A stretch of DNA of 38,990 nt, from assembly GCA_964503665.1 (NCBI GenBank), contig CAZDAR010000023.1, forward strand, positions 1-38,990, written 5' to 3'. Made by a program: the position numbers and the translations under genes. Positions 16,445 to 25,961 of the stretch are shown here, piece by piece (the first letter of the stretch is position 1; every line of letters begins with the position of its first letter). This stretch comes from 40-80 sp964503665. Its GTDB lineage: Bacteria > Bacteroidota > Bacteroidia > Flavobacteriales_D > Crocinitomicaceae. The notes below the pieces were generated by a model. That model saw only the letters and a list, made by a program, of their open reading frames with translations. It did not search any database and had not been told where the DNA came from.

Positions 16445-17203
16445 TTATCGGAACATTTTCTTCATTTCAGTACGATAATTTTCAGAAGTAGGAATTCTTT
16501 TAGTTACAAGTTTTTTTTCAGCATTCATTACTTTCACTTCTACTTTATTCTCTTCCTTGATGTATTTTTCAACCTTATCTTTATTCACGCGAAAAGATTG
16601 ATGTGGCTTAGCAAAAACTCTTGATGTTAATCCTTTTTCTTCCATTTTAGTAAATGAAAAATCAATTAATATTTCTGGTACTCTATCTGTAAAGTGAATG
16701 CATTTATTATTTGATTTACCACTATCACCTGTGTCTGTTTCTATAAACACAATGGTATTAATATTGATTTTTTGATGTTTTGATTCTTTAAAATCAAGTG
16801 TCACATAAGGCGCTTTTTCTATTGAGTGGATTTGATTAATGAACTTTTGTAGTATTTTAGTTAGTCTATCCAAGTTGATTGGTTTCATAAGATGTTCCAC
16901 AGGAATGGGTAAATCTGTATTAATAGTTTCTATTTCAGGTAGATAATCTCTTGTTTTGCCACTTATAAATAAAACGGGAAGTCGTAGCTTATTTGCCATA
17001 TCTATTCCTGACATACTATCGTTACATAATTCTATATCTAAAATTAGAGCTTCTATTGTCAAAGATTGAATTTCTTCTAAAAAGTCAGTTGAGTTGGTAG
17101 CAGAAATGACAATCTCTACTAATTCTGTTTTTTTTAGCGTATAAATAAGATCTTCTAATAATAGCTCATTATCCTCTAAAATAGCAACTTTTAATTTGGA
17201 CAT
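16445..17203 (-). CDS. LytTR-family response regulator
   Basis: This 252-residue regulator has an N-terminal receiver domain (about 4-125) with acidic pocket Glu10-Asp11, phosphoacceptor Asp56 in LILDIEL, and a KP motif (LMKPINL). The C-terminal LytTR DNA-binding domain (about 135-250) includes INTIVFIETDT and the later FAKPHQSFRVNKDKVEKY segment, the family hallmark. LytTR proteins bind pairs of direct repeats spaced by helical turns. A repeat of that kind lies just beyond this gene, upstream of viperin. The start lies three bases after the kinase stop, so the pair is co-expressed. The receiver has an insertion (ELCNDSMSG) after the Asp strand. Confidence 0.9.
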   Translation of the reverse strand: MSKLKVAILEDNELLLEDLIYTLKKTELVEIVISATNSTDFLEEIQSLTIEALILDIELCNDSMSGIDMANKLRLPVLFISGKTRDYLPEIETINTDLPIPVEHLMKPINLDRLTKILQKFINQIHSIEKAPYVTLDFKESKHQKININTIVFIETDTGDSGKSNNKCIHFTDRVPEILIDFSFTKMEEKGLTSRVFAKPHQSFRVNKDKVEKYIKEENKVEVKVMNAEKKLVTKRIPTSENYRTEMKKMFR

Positions 17204-17206
17204 TAC

Positions 17207-17917
17207 CTAAAAATTTATAATTAATGTTGAATGGTATTCATTTTCATTGCAACGTTGTACTATTTCAAATTTCCCATTCATTAACAAGTTTAATCGACTT
17301 TTCATATTTTCCAGACCAACACCACTTTTTTTATGGTAAGAAGCAACTTTAATTTGATTGATAACCGTTAATTCAAATCGATCTCTTTCTAATGTTAAAT
17401 AGACTTTTAGAAAGTCAGTGTGATTGGTGTCCCCATGTTTAAATGCGTTTTCCAAAAAATAAGCTGTAATTAAATGTGGAAAACACTCGATATGATAATA
17501 ATTAGAGTTTTTATCTACTCGTGAATCGTCAATGGTGATGGCGTCTATACCTCGAATAAATAATCCATTTAGTGCTAAGTAGTTTTTGATGAACTCAATT
17601 TCATCCTCTAAGGACACAAAATGATTTTCTCCCTTATAAAAAATATATTCCAAGTTGTCTGATAAAAAATCCATTCCTCGATTTAACTTATTGGAAAAGA
17701 CTTTTAGCTGTGCTAAAATATTATTTAACGTGTGAGGTTGAAGAATGAATTTCAATCGATTTGCTTCTAGTGAAATATTTTTAGAAGTCAACTGCCTGTT
17801 TTTTTTTAGTAATGTATCTATTTTTTTTGTTTGCTTCGACTGAGTGTCATATAATTGAATTATAATAACAACAAAAACAATCAACACAATTATTAAAATT
17901 ACAACAATCGTTTTCAC
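17207..17917 (-). CDS. LytS/YehU-type sensor histidine kinase, short form
   Basis: The 236-residue protein uses a GTG start, with no ATG nearby. One N-terminal transmembrane helix (residues 4-21) is followed by a short coiled segment and then the His_kinase domain. The phosphoacceptor is His62 in FILQPHTLNNILAQL, which deviates from the usual NPHFLFN. The ATPase N-box ENAFKHG is at 156-162 and the G-box GVGLENMKSRL at 199-209. No extracellular or periplasmic sensor domain is present, so it may sense membrane state or an intracellular signal, or depend on a partner. It has its own TATATTTG promoter box. Confidence 0.88.
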   Translation of the reverse strand: MKTIVVILIIVLIVFVVIIIQLYDTQSKQTKKIDTLLKKNRQLTSKNISLEANRLKFILQPHTLNNILAQLKVFSNKLNRGMDFLSDNLEYIFYKGENHFVSLEDEIEFIKNYLALNGLFIRGIDAITIDDSRVDKNSNYYHIECFPHLITAYFLENAFKHGDTNHTDFLKVYLTLERDRFELTVINQIKVASYHKKSGVGLENMKSRLNLLMNGKFEIVQRCNENEYHSTLIINF

Positions 17918-17933
17918 TATTTTAAAATTTTAT

Positions 17934-17941
17934 CAAATATA
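17934..17941 (-). promoter_or_regulatory. -7 box of the LytS-LytTR operon
   Basis: On the minus strand this reads TATATTTG, an exact TAnnTTTG match, ending 17 bases before the kinase GTG. It lies in the 53-base gap after sbcC, so the pair can be transcribed independently of sbcDC. Confidence 0.6.
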
Positions 17942-17970
17942 CATTTTTCTATAACATTAGCTTATAAAAA

Positions 17971-20900
17971 TCACTGATTTACTCTCACCAAACTCCCTCT
18001 CTCATTATCTTTTTCAATCACCAACGATGCAGGAATTCGCTCTTTTAATTCATCCACATGCGAAATAATACCAACAATCTTGTGTTCTTTATTCAAATGT
18101 AATAAAGTTTCAAAAATGATATTAATAGACGCTTCGTCTTGTGTTCCGAAACCTTCATCGATAAAGAAGAAGTTCCGATCTGATTTGGCGTTAGACTGAA
18201 CGCTTTCTGCTAACGCCAATGCGAGTGATAAAGAGACTTGAAAAGATTGTCCTCCTGAAAGCGTCTTGACACTTCTAGTTCTTCCTTCATTCAAATAATC
18301 AATGACTTCAAATTCGTTATTCTCATTCATTTGTAAGCTCAATTGATTGCGAGTCAAACGATGAAAACGCACATTGGCAATATCACACAGTTGACCTAAA
18401 TAGACGGATGAAGCAAACTGTACAAAGCCAGCTCGATAAAAGAGGCTTGCCATAATTTTTAGATTGTCTGCTCGCTTCTCTATTAGCGCTTTTTCAATTA
18501 ACAGTGACTTTTTACTTTCAAACGCTTGTTTCAAACGATCCAAATCGGCTTGTAAACGGATAATTTGAGTACTTTTTTCTTCAACGAATGCAAATGATTG
18601 TTTCCACTTCTCTTCTTCTAATCGGAATTGTTCCATGTCAAACGAAACGGATTTTAGCTTTTCTTCTGATTCCTTGATACTGTTTTTCAAGGTCTCAAAC
18701 TCAATTTTAAAATTACTTATTTTATCATTTTCTCGTTTGATATCGATTTCTTGGGCTAGAATTTTACGAGCAGTTTCCACATTCTCTACCTTTGCTTTGA
18801 TAATGTTCTCTGCAATTTTTTGCTGAAGGATTTTCATTTCACTCGTCAACTCTCCTATTCGCTTTTCGAATCCTACCAACGTCGCTTTTTGGGAAGAAAG
18901 TTGAATATTAATTTCTTGATGAGATTTGGTCAATCCTTTAAATTGCTGTTCATTTTTATCGTTTTTTAACTTCAATTCATCGTATTGCTGCTTGACTTCA
19001 TCAATGGTAAAAACATCATAATCGGAAAAATTAAGCGTTTTAATTTTTTGTTTATTAGATTGAATATTAGTTATATACGTGTTTTCTAGTAAATTAATTT
19101 CATCTAACAGTTCTTTGTACTTTACCAAATTCGCTTGCGCTGCTTCCAACGATTTTCGCCATTCAGTAATCTCTTTTTCTTTGACTTCTATTTGTTGAAT
19201 CGTTTCAAAAGAACGTTTTTTGGTTTCTAAAAAGGAAGCTTTATCTTCTTTGTCGAACTCTTTCCACACAAATTCAGATTGATGAAGTGTCCACTTTTCG
19301 TTTAAGTTCGTCAATTGCGCTTGTTCTTCTAAAATACTTTTCTCTAATATTCCATAATGATCAATCAGTCTTTCTATTTCAGACTGTTCTTTCTGAAGTT
19401 CTAATTTCTGGACTTCAATTGCTTGAATAGCGATAGAAACTTGTTTCAATTCTTCCGAAGCGTCTGTTTGTTCAATCGGATGCGGATGTTCCAAAGAACC
19501 GCACAATGGACAAGATGCTCCATCGTGTAATTCGTGGGCGTAATCCGTTAATTTTTGATGTACTTCTAATGCTGATTTTTGTTTTTCTAATTGCTCTTTT
19601 TGAGATTCAAAATTACTAAATTTCACTTTATAAACTTCATTAAAAGTACTTTTATCTATTTGTTTATCAATAAGTTTATCTGTGATTGATTTAATTTCTA
19701 CTTTAACTTTATTAATTTTCTCATTTTGATTTTTAATTGTCTCCAACAAACCTTCAGACTTCACATACCACGCATCAATTTGTAGCATCATTTCTACTGC
19801 TACTTTTTGGGTTTTTAGTTGTTGTAAAGCTTCCTCCGCTTGTTTGATTTTAGCGGTGATTTTAGTCGTTTTATCAGTTACTTCTTCTACCTTCTCCTTC
19901 CCTTTTGCCTTCCTAAATTTTAACGCTTCAACCTCAGAATTCAACGTACAAATGGCAGCAATCAATTCTAAATCATTTTCCGCCAATCGTTTCTGAGGCA
20001 ACGAATCGTGGTAGGTAACAATATCTTTCAATTGTATTTCAAGTTCTTTCTGATCTTTCTCTAACTTCTGATACGCTTCAACTAAAAGCGATTGTTCAGC
20101 CGTTTTCGTTTTTAATTCATTCGTGTTCTTATCTAATTCCCGAAATAATCCATCAAAGTAATTTTTAACACGTTCAAATTCAGCAACTTTAGCTTCTAAT
20201 TGCTGGATTTCAGATTGTTGTTCGATTAGCAGTTTAAATTTTTCTTTCTTATTGTTAAGCAACTCAAATTCAGACATTAACTGTTTCGCACGCTGGTATT
20301 TCTCATCTAAATCTTTGTGTGAACTTTGAAGCTGTTCCAACACTTTACTTTCTTCCGTAAGTTGTGTCGCTGCTAATGTAATATTCTCTTCGGAAATATC
20401 TTCATAACCCGCTATTTGACCTTCTAGGCGATCAAATTTGGATTTATTTTCGCTAATTAATAGAGCAACACGGTCTTGTAAATCAAATCGATAGAGATTA
20501 AAAATCTCTTTTAACATTTCAGTTCGTGCAGTCGGTTTTAGTTCTAGAAATTCCTTAAATTGCCCTTGCGGAATGATAATCGTTCGCTTAAAATTATCGT
20601 AGGTCATGCCAATTAATTTTTCAGCATCGACATTTTCCAAAGGCAGAATAACATCATTCTCAATCTTATAAAAAATCACATGATTACTAGGAATGTTAAC
20701 TGTATCAAATTTCTTAGAGTTTCGTTTCAGTTCACGAACAGCGCGATAATGTTGATTGTCATAATTGTAAAAATCAAATTCGATATACATTCTATCGGAC
20801 TTCAAATTCAGCATATTGTAGTTGCGATTATCACCTAAACTCAATCGCTCTGTTTTTCCATACAAAGCGAATGTAATCGCTTCTAAAATGGAGGATTTTC

Positions 20901-21018
20901 CTGAACCTGTAGCACCAAAAATACCGAACAATCCAGCACTCATCAAACTAGTGAAATCAATCGTTTGTCGTTCTTGATAAGAGTATAATCCTTCGATGGT
21001 TAACTTTTGTGGTATCAT
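17971..21018 (-). CDS. sbcC: exonuclease SbcC, Rad50-like SMC ATPase
   Basis: This 1015-residue ATPase partners SbcD in an ATP-dependent nuclease that opens hairpins, palindromes and protein-blocked ends. Walker A is GATGSGKSS at 35-43. A long coiled coil follows and is interrupted at about 503-507 by the zinc hook CPLCG (Cys503, Cys506). After the second coil come the ABC signature LSGGQSFQVSL and Walker B with FFFIDEGFGTQD. The domain order and length are standard. It follows sbcD by 17 bases on the same strand. Confidence 0.97.
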   Translation of the reverse strand: MIPQKLTIEGLYSYQERQTIDFTSLMSAGLFGIFGATGSGKSSILEAITFALYGKTERLSLGDNRNYNMLNLKSDRMYIEFDFYNYDNQHYRAVRELKRNSKKFDTVNIPSNHVIFYKIENDVILPLENVDAEKLIGMTYDNFKRTIIIPQGQFKEFLELKPTARTEMLKEIFNLYRFDLQDRVALLISENKSKFDRLEGQIAGYEDISEENITLAATQLTEESKVLEQLQSSHKDLDEKYQRAKQLMSEFELLNNKKEKFKLLIEQQSEIQQLEAKVAEFERVKNYFDGLFRELDKNTNELKTKTAEQSLLVEAYQKLEKDQKELEIQLKDIVTYHDSLPQKRLAENDLELIAAICTLNSEVEALKFRKAKGKEKVEEVTDKTTKITAKIKQAEEALQQLKTQKVAVEMMLQIDAWYVKSEGLLETIKNQNEKINKVKVEIKSITDKLIDKQIDKSTFNEVYKVKFSNFESQKEQLEKQKSALEVHQKLTDYAHELHDGASCPLCGSLEHPHPIEQTDASEELKQVSIAIQAIEVQKLELQKEQSEIERLIDHYGILEKSILEEQAQLTNLNEKWTLHQSEFVWKEFDKEDKASFLETKKRSFETIQQIEVKEKEITEWRKSLEAAQANLVKYKELLDEINLLENTYITNIQSNKQKIKTLNFSDYDVFTIDEVKQQYDELKLKNDKNEQQFKGLTKSHQEINIQLSSQKATLVGFEKRIGELTSEMKILQQKIAENIIKAKVENVETARKILAQEIDIKRENDKISNFKIEFETLKNSIKESEEKLKSVSFDMEQFRLEEEKWKQSFAFVEEKSTQIIRLQADLDRLKQAFESKKSLLIEKALIEKRADNLKIMASLFYRAGFVQFASSVYLGQLCDIANVRFHRLTRNQLSLQMNENNEFEVIDYLNEGRTRSVKTLSGGQSFQVSLSLALALAESVQSNAKSDRNFFFIDEGFGTQDEASINIIFETLLHLNKEHKIVGIISHVDELKERIPASLVIEKDNERGSLVRVNQ

Positions 21019-21035
21019 GTAATTTTAAATCTGCG

Positions 21036-22238
21036 TTAGTTTGAAATTTCTTTGAATAGTCCCATCAATTCTTCATTTGGTTCTAAGCCATTGTTTTTTG
21101 ACTTAAAGTAATCTTTAAACAGATCTTCCATATTTTGACTGAGGTCAATCGTCTTATGAGATTCCTTATTTTGAGCCAAGTGCTTAACTTTCGGAATCAA
21201 ATGAATAATACCATCATGCGCTTGATACAATTGTTTGCGTTCTTCTGATTTTAGGTAATTTTCCACTTCTAGTGTTAATTCCACTAAATAATTTTGATTA
21301 GCTGTTAACCAATTAGTTGCATCTTCTACATTCGTAAACAATTTGCGTTCTAACGATCTTCCGGAATCTAACGGAATTTGAGTAATTTCAGGTTGCCGAC
21401 CCGGTTCAATATCGATAATCGATACGTATTTTTGCTGTCCTGCCTCGGAAAAAGAATATGCCAATGGCGAACCACAATAAATAACAGGTTGAGCACTTCC
21501 CACATTTTGATATCTGTGTAAATGTCCCAAAGCAGCGTATTGAATTTGAGAAGGAATTGCATCGGAATAAATCAAATCGGCGGTTCCAATATTCAACGGA
21601 CGCTCGCCATCTGGTTCTTCCAAAATCGCTCCGCCACGCTTTAACATGTACAAATGTGTCGTCAAAATATTCACCCCTTTTTCATCACAATGATTGGTTG
21701 CTAAATCCTTCCATTTATCACTTAAGCTTTCTTGTAAGGATTGTTGTTTGTCTTCACCGAAAAACTCCTTTAAACGCACTTCATTGGCAAAAGCCGTATG
21801 TAATAAACGTATCGGGAAATCAAACTGCGGAAGTTGTATTTCTATAAAACCTACTTCTGATTTCTGCACCTTAAAACCATCTTCTAACTCAAAATTCGGT
21901 ACAATATCCGTTGGATAACCGATAAATAGAATTCCACTTTCTCGTGCTAACACATCTGCCACATTCACACGACTCGGCGAATCGTGATTTCCTGCTATAG
22001 CAATCACCGGAACTTGTCCATTTTTCGCGAGTTTTTTCAATGTTTTGTACAGCAATTCGGTCGCTTCATTGGATGGATTCGCATTGTCAAACAAATCACC
22101 TGCAACAATCACCATATCAACGGCTTGATCAACGGCAATAGCACAAATTTCAGCGAGTACTTCCTGCTGTTCCTCCAATCGATTGAAGAACTCTAATTTC
22201 TTTCCCAAATGCCAATCGGCAGTATGTAAAATACGCAT
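21036..22238 (-). CDS. sbcD: exonuclease SbcD, Mre11-like nuclease
   Basis: The 400-residue metallophosphoesterase is the nuclease subunit of SbcCD. The di-metal site is visible as D8-x-H10 (ADWHLGKK), AGDLFDN (46-52), GNHDSPSR (83-90), then THLYMLKRG and GHLHRYQ with its metal-binding histidines. The C-terminal SbcD cap domain covers about 280-400. Length is typical. It has a perfect TATATTTG -7 box upstream and is the first gene of the sbcDC pair. Confidence 0.97.
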   Translation of the reverse strand: MRILHTADWHLGKKLEFFNRLEEQQEVLAEICAIAVDQAVDMVIVAGDLFDNANPSNEATELLYKTLKKLAKNGQVPVIAIAGNHDSPSRVNVADVLARESGILFIGYPTDIVPNFELEDGFKVQKSEVGFIEIQLPQFDFPIRLLHTAFANEVRLKEFFGEDKQQSLQESLSDKWKDLATNHCDEKGVNILTTHLYMLKRGGAILEEPDGERPLNIGTADLIYSDAIPSQIQYAALGHLHRYQNVGSAQPVIYCGSPLAYSFSEAGQQKYVSIIDIEPGRQPEITQIPLDSGRSLERKLFTNVEDATNWLTANQNYLVELTLEVENYLKSEERKQLYQAHDGIIHLIPKVKHLAQNKESHKTIDLSQNMEDLFKDYFKSKNNGLEPNEELMGLFKEISN

Positions 22239-22275
22239 GTTTTAAAAATATGAATTATTAGGCGTTCTGTGATAA

Positions 22276-22283
22276 CAAATATA
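22276..22283 (-). promoter_or_regulatory. -7 box of sbcDC
   Basis: On the minus strand this reads TATATTTG, an exact TAnnTTTG match, 37 bases upstream of the sbcD ATG. It lies in the short gap after the glycosyltransferase gene. Confidence 0.6.
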
Positions 22284-22322
22284 GGATTATTTTGGAGGTG
22301 GAATTTGAGGAAAAATCATTCT

Positions 22323-23795
22323 TTACTCGAAATAATACACCTTCGTAATCTCATCCAACTTCTCTTCTCTCACCAACCTATAATGTGCTTGTAAATACTC
22401 AAAAATCCCATTATTCGGCAAAGTCAAACTGGAAGCAACATCGACAAAAAGCCATTTATCACTTTTCATTTTGACTTCTCCGATATTCCAAACGGCATAG
22501 ATTTCTTCGTTAGAAAGTTTTTCCATCATTCGCTTACAAGAGGGCTCTGTATCAATCAATTTAAAATAATCAGAATTGTAATAATAGACGAAATTAGTGA
22601 CATATTCCTTCGGGCATAAAATAATCGAATAACCGTGTTGCTTCGCTTTTGTTATTTCTTCCGAAATCAAAGGAGCATTACGCTTGGTGGGAGAATGAAG
22701 TGAAAAAGTTAAACCGAAAAGCACAATCAAAACAACTGAAGAAATCAATTGTCCATTCGTCATTGGAAACAAATACCAAAGCGCATACACCAGCAATAAT
22801 ATATACGAAAAAGAGCCATAAATCAAATAGCGATCGAGGTACATTGGAATTTTAAATGAAATGATAAACATTCCGAAGAAAGACACTATAAACCAAACCA
22901 ATAGTAATTTTACTTCAACGTTCAGCTTTTTATCTTTGGACAAAATATATTTCACCACGGCAGAAACTAAAATAGCAATTCCTAGTACAGTTACTACAGG
23001 TTTATTGGAAAATTTCCATAGCATATTGTATAAATCTTCGACTGAACTAGCAGGTGTTAACCATGTATTTGATCCATTATCATTAAAAACAAAATGTTGT
23101 AAAATGATAGGAATCAAAGGAATATAGAGAAGAATCATCGTCAATACATACAGCAAATACTTTTTGATATTCTTTTTAAAAAGCGAGGTGTCCGAAAAAA
23201 TAAGAATCGTTTGAATGAGTAATAGAAAAAAACCAAAATAATGGGAATAAATCATGCAGGAGTTAACAATGACCAATGTAATCCACCATTTTAGTTTTGC
23301 TTCATCTCTCCAAACTTTCAGAAAAATCCACATGGAAATAACAGTTAAACAACCAAACAAACTATACACTCTTATTTCTTGTCCAAATTGCAAGTGATAA
23401 ACAGAGAACGTATAGATGAAACTAACAATTAGTGGAAAACATCCTTTCTTAATTTTGTTCGCTAGTAAGAACAAGAAAAAAGCAGTGAATGCACTAAAAA
23501 TCAACGGTAAAATACGTATCCATTCGAGCGAAATATCTTTTAACCAGATCCAATAATGCAAAAGTAATTCAAAAAAGGGGGGATTATTTCCTTTCAATAG
23601 CTCGGATACGATCATACTAGGTTGCATTTGAGCATGATACAAGGTAAATGGTTCATCGCCACTCAATGGATTTTTAGTGAGTTGAATACCTCTTAAAATC
23701 AAGTTTAGAATAAAAAATAGCATCGACCAAACTAGTGGATGCTTCCATTTAGAAGTTACAGCATTTTTTTTATGATTGTTATCGGCTATTTTCAT
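22323..23795 (-). CDS. GT39/ArnT-like membrane glycosyltransferase
   Basis: The 490-residue protein has about ten to eleven hydrophobic helices. After the first helix comes NPLSGDEPFTLYHAQ, with the Asp47-Glu48 pair typical of GT-C enzymes of the ArnT/protein-mannosyltransferase type. Later VYHLQFGQEIRVYSL matches the conserved loop of this superfamily. Such enzymes use polyprenyl-phosphate sugars and act on the periplasmic face. The C-terminal 100 residues form a soluble domain with no motif I recognise. The acceptor (lipid A, protein or glycan) cannot be told. It stands alone upstream of sbcDC and is divergent from the Crp/Fnr gene. Confidence 0.85.
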   Translation of the reverse strand: MKIADNNHKKNAVTSKWKHPLVWSMLFFILNLILRGIQLTKNPLSGDEPFTLYHAQMQPSMIVSELLKGNNPPFFELLLHYWIWLKDISLEWIRILPLIFSAFTAFFLFLLANKIKKGCFPLIVSFIYTFSVYHLQFGQEIRVYSLFGCLTVISMWIFLKVWRDEAKLKWWITLVIVNSCMIYSHYFGFFLLLIQTILIFSDTSLFKKNIKKYLLYVLTMILLYIPLIPIILQHFVFNDNGSNTWLTPASSVEDLYNMLWKFSNKPVVTVLGIAILVSAVVKYILSKDKKLNVEVKLLLVWFIVSFFGMFIISFKIPMYLDRYLIYGSFSYILLLVYALWYLFPMTNGQLISSVVLIVLFGLTFSLHSPTKRNAPLISEEITKAKQHGYSIILCPKEYVTNFVYYYNSDYFKLIDTEPSCKRMMEKLSNEEIYAVWNIGEVKMKSDKWLFVDVASSLTLPNNGIFEYLQAHYRLVREEKLDEITKVYYFE

Positions 23796-24092
23796 TTTAA
23801 GTTGTAAAATTTTAATTGCGTAAATTATTTTTAAAATCGATTTGCTCTTCTATTTATCAATCTGGATAAAAGTATCAAATTTTGCTTTTCGACATCAATT
23901 TTCATGGAGTTTTAAAATTTCAACTAGTAAAAATAGAAGTGATAGCAAAGAGTTTAAAAATCAAGCTTTTTTTTTATTCAAAGTCCAATTTAATCAGTAT
24001 ATATTATGTATTTTTACCTCGAATTTAAATTTTATTAATTTAAGAACTAGCGTAAAAAATGAAAGGCGTTCGTATTTGTTTCTTTTAAGATT
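23796..24092 (+). other. AT-rich divergent intergenic region
   Basis: This 297-base gap separates the GT39-like gene (minus) from the Crp/Fnr gene (plus). It is very AT-rich with several A and T runs. TATTTTTA near 24011-24018 is a one-mismatch -7 candidate for the plus strand. An 86-codon frame crosses it but has poor composition and runs into the regulator gene, so I do not call it. No RNA gene or repeat is evident. Confidence 0.4.
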
Positions 24093-24683
24093 ATGCAAAT
24101 AGATTACAACATTCTTAGAGCTTATGGAGGTGTCGCTAAAAAAGTGACGAAGGATGAGTTAATCTTTGAAGAAGGAGCAATACCGCGTTTTTATCATCAA
24201 GTAATAGAAGGTGAAGTCATGTTATACTGTTCTAATACTGAAGGAAAAGAATTAATACAAGGAACATTTGCAACTGGAAAAAGTTTTGGCGAACCTTCCT
24301 TATTAATTGAAAAAGTATATCCAAATACCGCTCGAGCAACCACCGATAGTGTCATCGTAAAGATTACAAAGAACAAACTCTTCAACATCTTCAGAGACTA
24401 TCCAGAGATGTCGGAATCTTTACTCACCACTTTTGCAGAACGTATATACAACAACGCTTCACATGCAAGAATATGGGTAAGTCCCAACCCTGAAGAAAAA
24501 ATTCTGCGCTTTTTAGATATATATTATCCTAAAAAAGAACATAAAGACAGAGAGGAGGTTTCTCAAACACGTCAACAAATTGCTAACTACACAGGACTAC
24601 GAGTAGAAACAGTTATTCGCACCTTGAAAAAGATGAGTGGGGATGGAAAGGTAGCTATTATTAATCGCAAATTATTTTATTAA
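24093..24683 (+). CDS. Crp/Fnr-family transcriptional regulator
   Basis: The protein has 196 residues. An N-terminal cyclic-nucleotide-binding-type jelly roll (about 1-115) includes FEEGAIPRFYHQVIEGEV and GKSFGEPSLLIEKVYPNTARATT. A dimer helix and a C-terminal winged helix follow, with the HTH SQTRQQIANYTGLRVETVIRTLKKM at about 152-176. The cysteines of FNR-type iron-sulfur sensing are missing, so an oxygen-sensing cluster is unlikely; the effector is unknown. It lies four bases upstream of a polytopic membrane protein and probably shares its transcript. In Bacteroidota, regulators of this type often control respiratory or nitrosative-stress genes. Confidence 0.9.
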   Translation: MQIDYNILRAYGGVAKKVTKDELIFEEGAIPRFYHQVIEGEVMLYCSNTEGKELIQGTFATGKSFGEPSLLIEKVYPNTARATTDSVIVKITKNKLFNIFRDYPEMSESLLTTFAERIYNNASHARIWVSPNPEEKILRFLDIYYPKKEHKDREEVSQTRQQIANYTGLRVETVIRTLKKMSGDGKVAIINRKLFY

Positions 24684-24687
24684 AGAT

Positions 24688-25938
24688 ATGGAAGCACCTA
24701 TAATGAGCACAACTAAATCGCGTGTATTGCGAAATTGGTTTATTTGGGGATTAGTTAGTTTGACAATTGTCGCATTATACGGTTTTACAATGCGGTATAA
24801 AATTTTGTTTAATCTCCCATTTTTAGAACAGAAAAACTTACTTCACGCCCACTCTCACTTTGCTTTTACGGGTTGGGTAAGTCACGTTTTATTTACTGGG
24901 TTAGCCTTTATTTTGTGGCCTTTTTTACCGCTTGAAAAAAAGAAAAAATATCCTATTCTAATTGGTATCAATTGGTTTATTGCTTTAGGAATGCTCATAG
25001 CCTTTACTATACAAGGTTATGGTAAATATTCCATCATATTATCCACGTTATCAATGGTTTTTGTAGTTTTTTACACCATATTCTATGTGAAAGACGTGAA
25101 TAAATATGCCAAGAAAATACGTTTTAGAAGATGGGCCATAATTGGACTGCTTTTAAATATTTTATCTTCTGCAGGCCCGATTCTATTGGCATATGTAATG
25201 ATCACAAAAAGTCTACATCATAATTATACGGTAGCAAGCCTTTATTATTATTTACACTTCCAATACAACGGCTGGTTCTTCTTCGGAATGATGGCTTTAG
25301 TGGTTACGATGTTACCCGATTTACCTTCCTTAAGTAGGTACCTCAAGCTTTTTGCTATTTGCGTGATTCCAACCTATCTTCTATCTATTTTGTGGGCTGG
25401 ATTACCGACGTGGCTGTATGTTATCGCTGTTGTAGCTATTTTCGTGGAATTTGCTACATGGATTGCTTTCATTCGTAAATGCTTCACTAAAATGAAAATT
25501 ACGCACATAGAACCTAAGTGGATTCGTATCTTCTTTTATTCAGCAATTATTGCGATTACCTTAAAATTCACTCTTCAAATATTTTCAATTATTCCTTCAT
25601 TAAGCCAAATTGTATTCGGATTTAGACCTATTATCATTGCTTATCTTCATCTAATACTGTTAGGTGGTTATACATTGTTTATACTAGGATTCTTCTTCTA
25701 CAATAAATTCATGATGCCTGGAAAATATGAGAAATTAGGTGCTTTTATCTTTCTAATTGGTGTCATTCTAAATGAATTATTTTTAGGTATTCAAGGTTTT
25801 GCAGCTTTTTCTTATACGGTAATACCTTACATCAATCAAATGCTTTTATTCGCTGCTTCTTTATTATTTATTGGTGCGTTGACAATGGCTATTTCACAAA
25901 TAACCTATAGAAGTAAAGAACTTCATGGAAAAGTGTAG
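24688..25938 (+). CDS. polytopic His-rich membrane protein, heme-copper-oxidase-subunit-I-like
   Basis: This 416-residue protein has about 12 predicted hydrophobic helices. Helix 2 starts with LLHAHSHFAFTGW (His53, His55, His57, plus His66). A later helix contains YYYLHFQYNGWFFFG. These resemble the histidine-bearing helices of heme-copper oxidase or nitric-oxide-reductase large subunits, but I cannot find the full set of metal ligands, so catalytic activity is unproven. It directly follows a Crp/Fnr regulator, which fits a respiratory or NO-related role. An in-frame ATG five codons later is an alternative start. Confidence 0.65.
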   Translation: MEAPIMSTTKSRVLRNWFIWGLVSLTIVALYGFTMRYKILFNLPFLEQKNLLHAHSHFAFTGWVSHVLFTGLAFILWPFLPLEKKKKYPILIGINWFIALGMLIAFTIQGYGKYSIILSTLSMVFVVFYTIFYVKDVNKYAKKIRFRRWAIIGLLLNILSSAGPILLAYVMITKSLHHNYTVASLYYYLHFQYNGWFFFGMMALVVTMLPDLPSLSRYLKLFAICVIPTYLLSILWAGLPTWLYVIAVVAIFVEFATWIAFIRKCFTKMKITHIEPKWIRIFFYSAIIAITLKFTLQIFSIIPSLSQIVFGFRPIIIAYLHLILLGGYTLFILGFFFYNKFMMPGKYEKLGAFIFLIGVILNELFLGIQGFAAFSYTVIPYINQMLLFAASLLFIGALTMAISQITYRSKELHGKV

Positions 25939-25961
25939 ACGAGTCATCTATTTTCAATAGA

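Noticed and set aside
23842..24102. 86-codon plus-strand frame before the Crp/Fnr gene
   Set aside because: It lies in very AT-rich intergenic DNA, is dominated by Phe, Ser, Lys and Asn, matches no family I know, and overlaps the regulator start.
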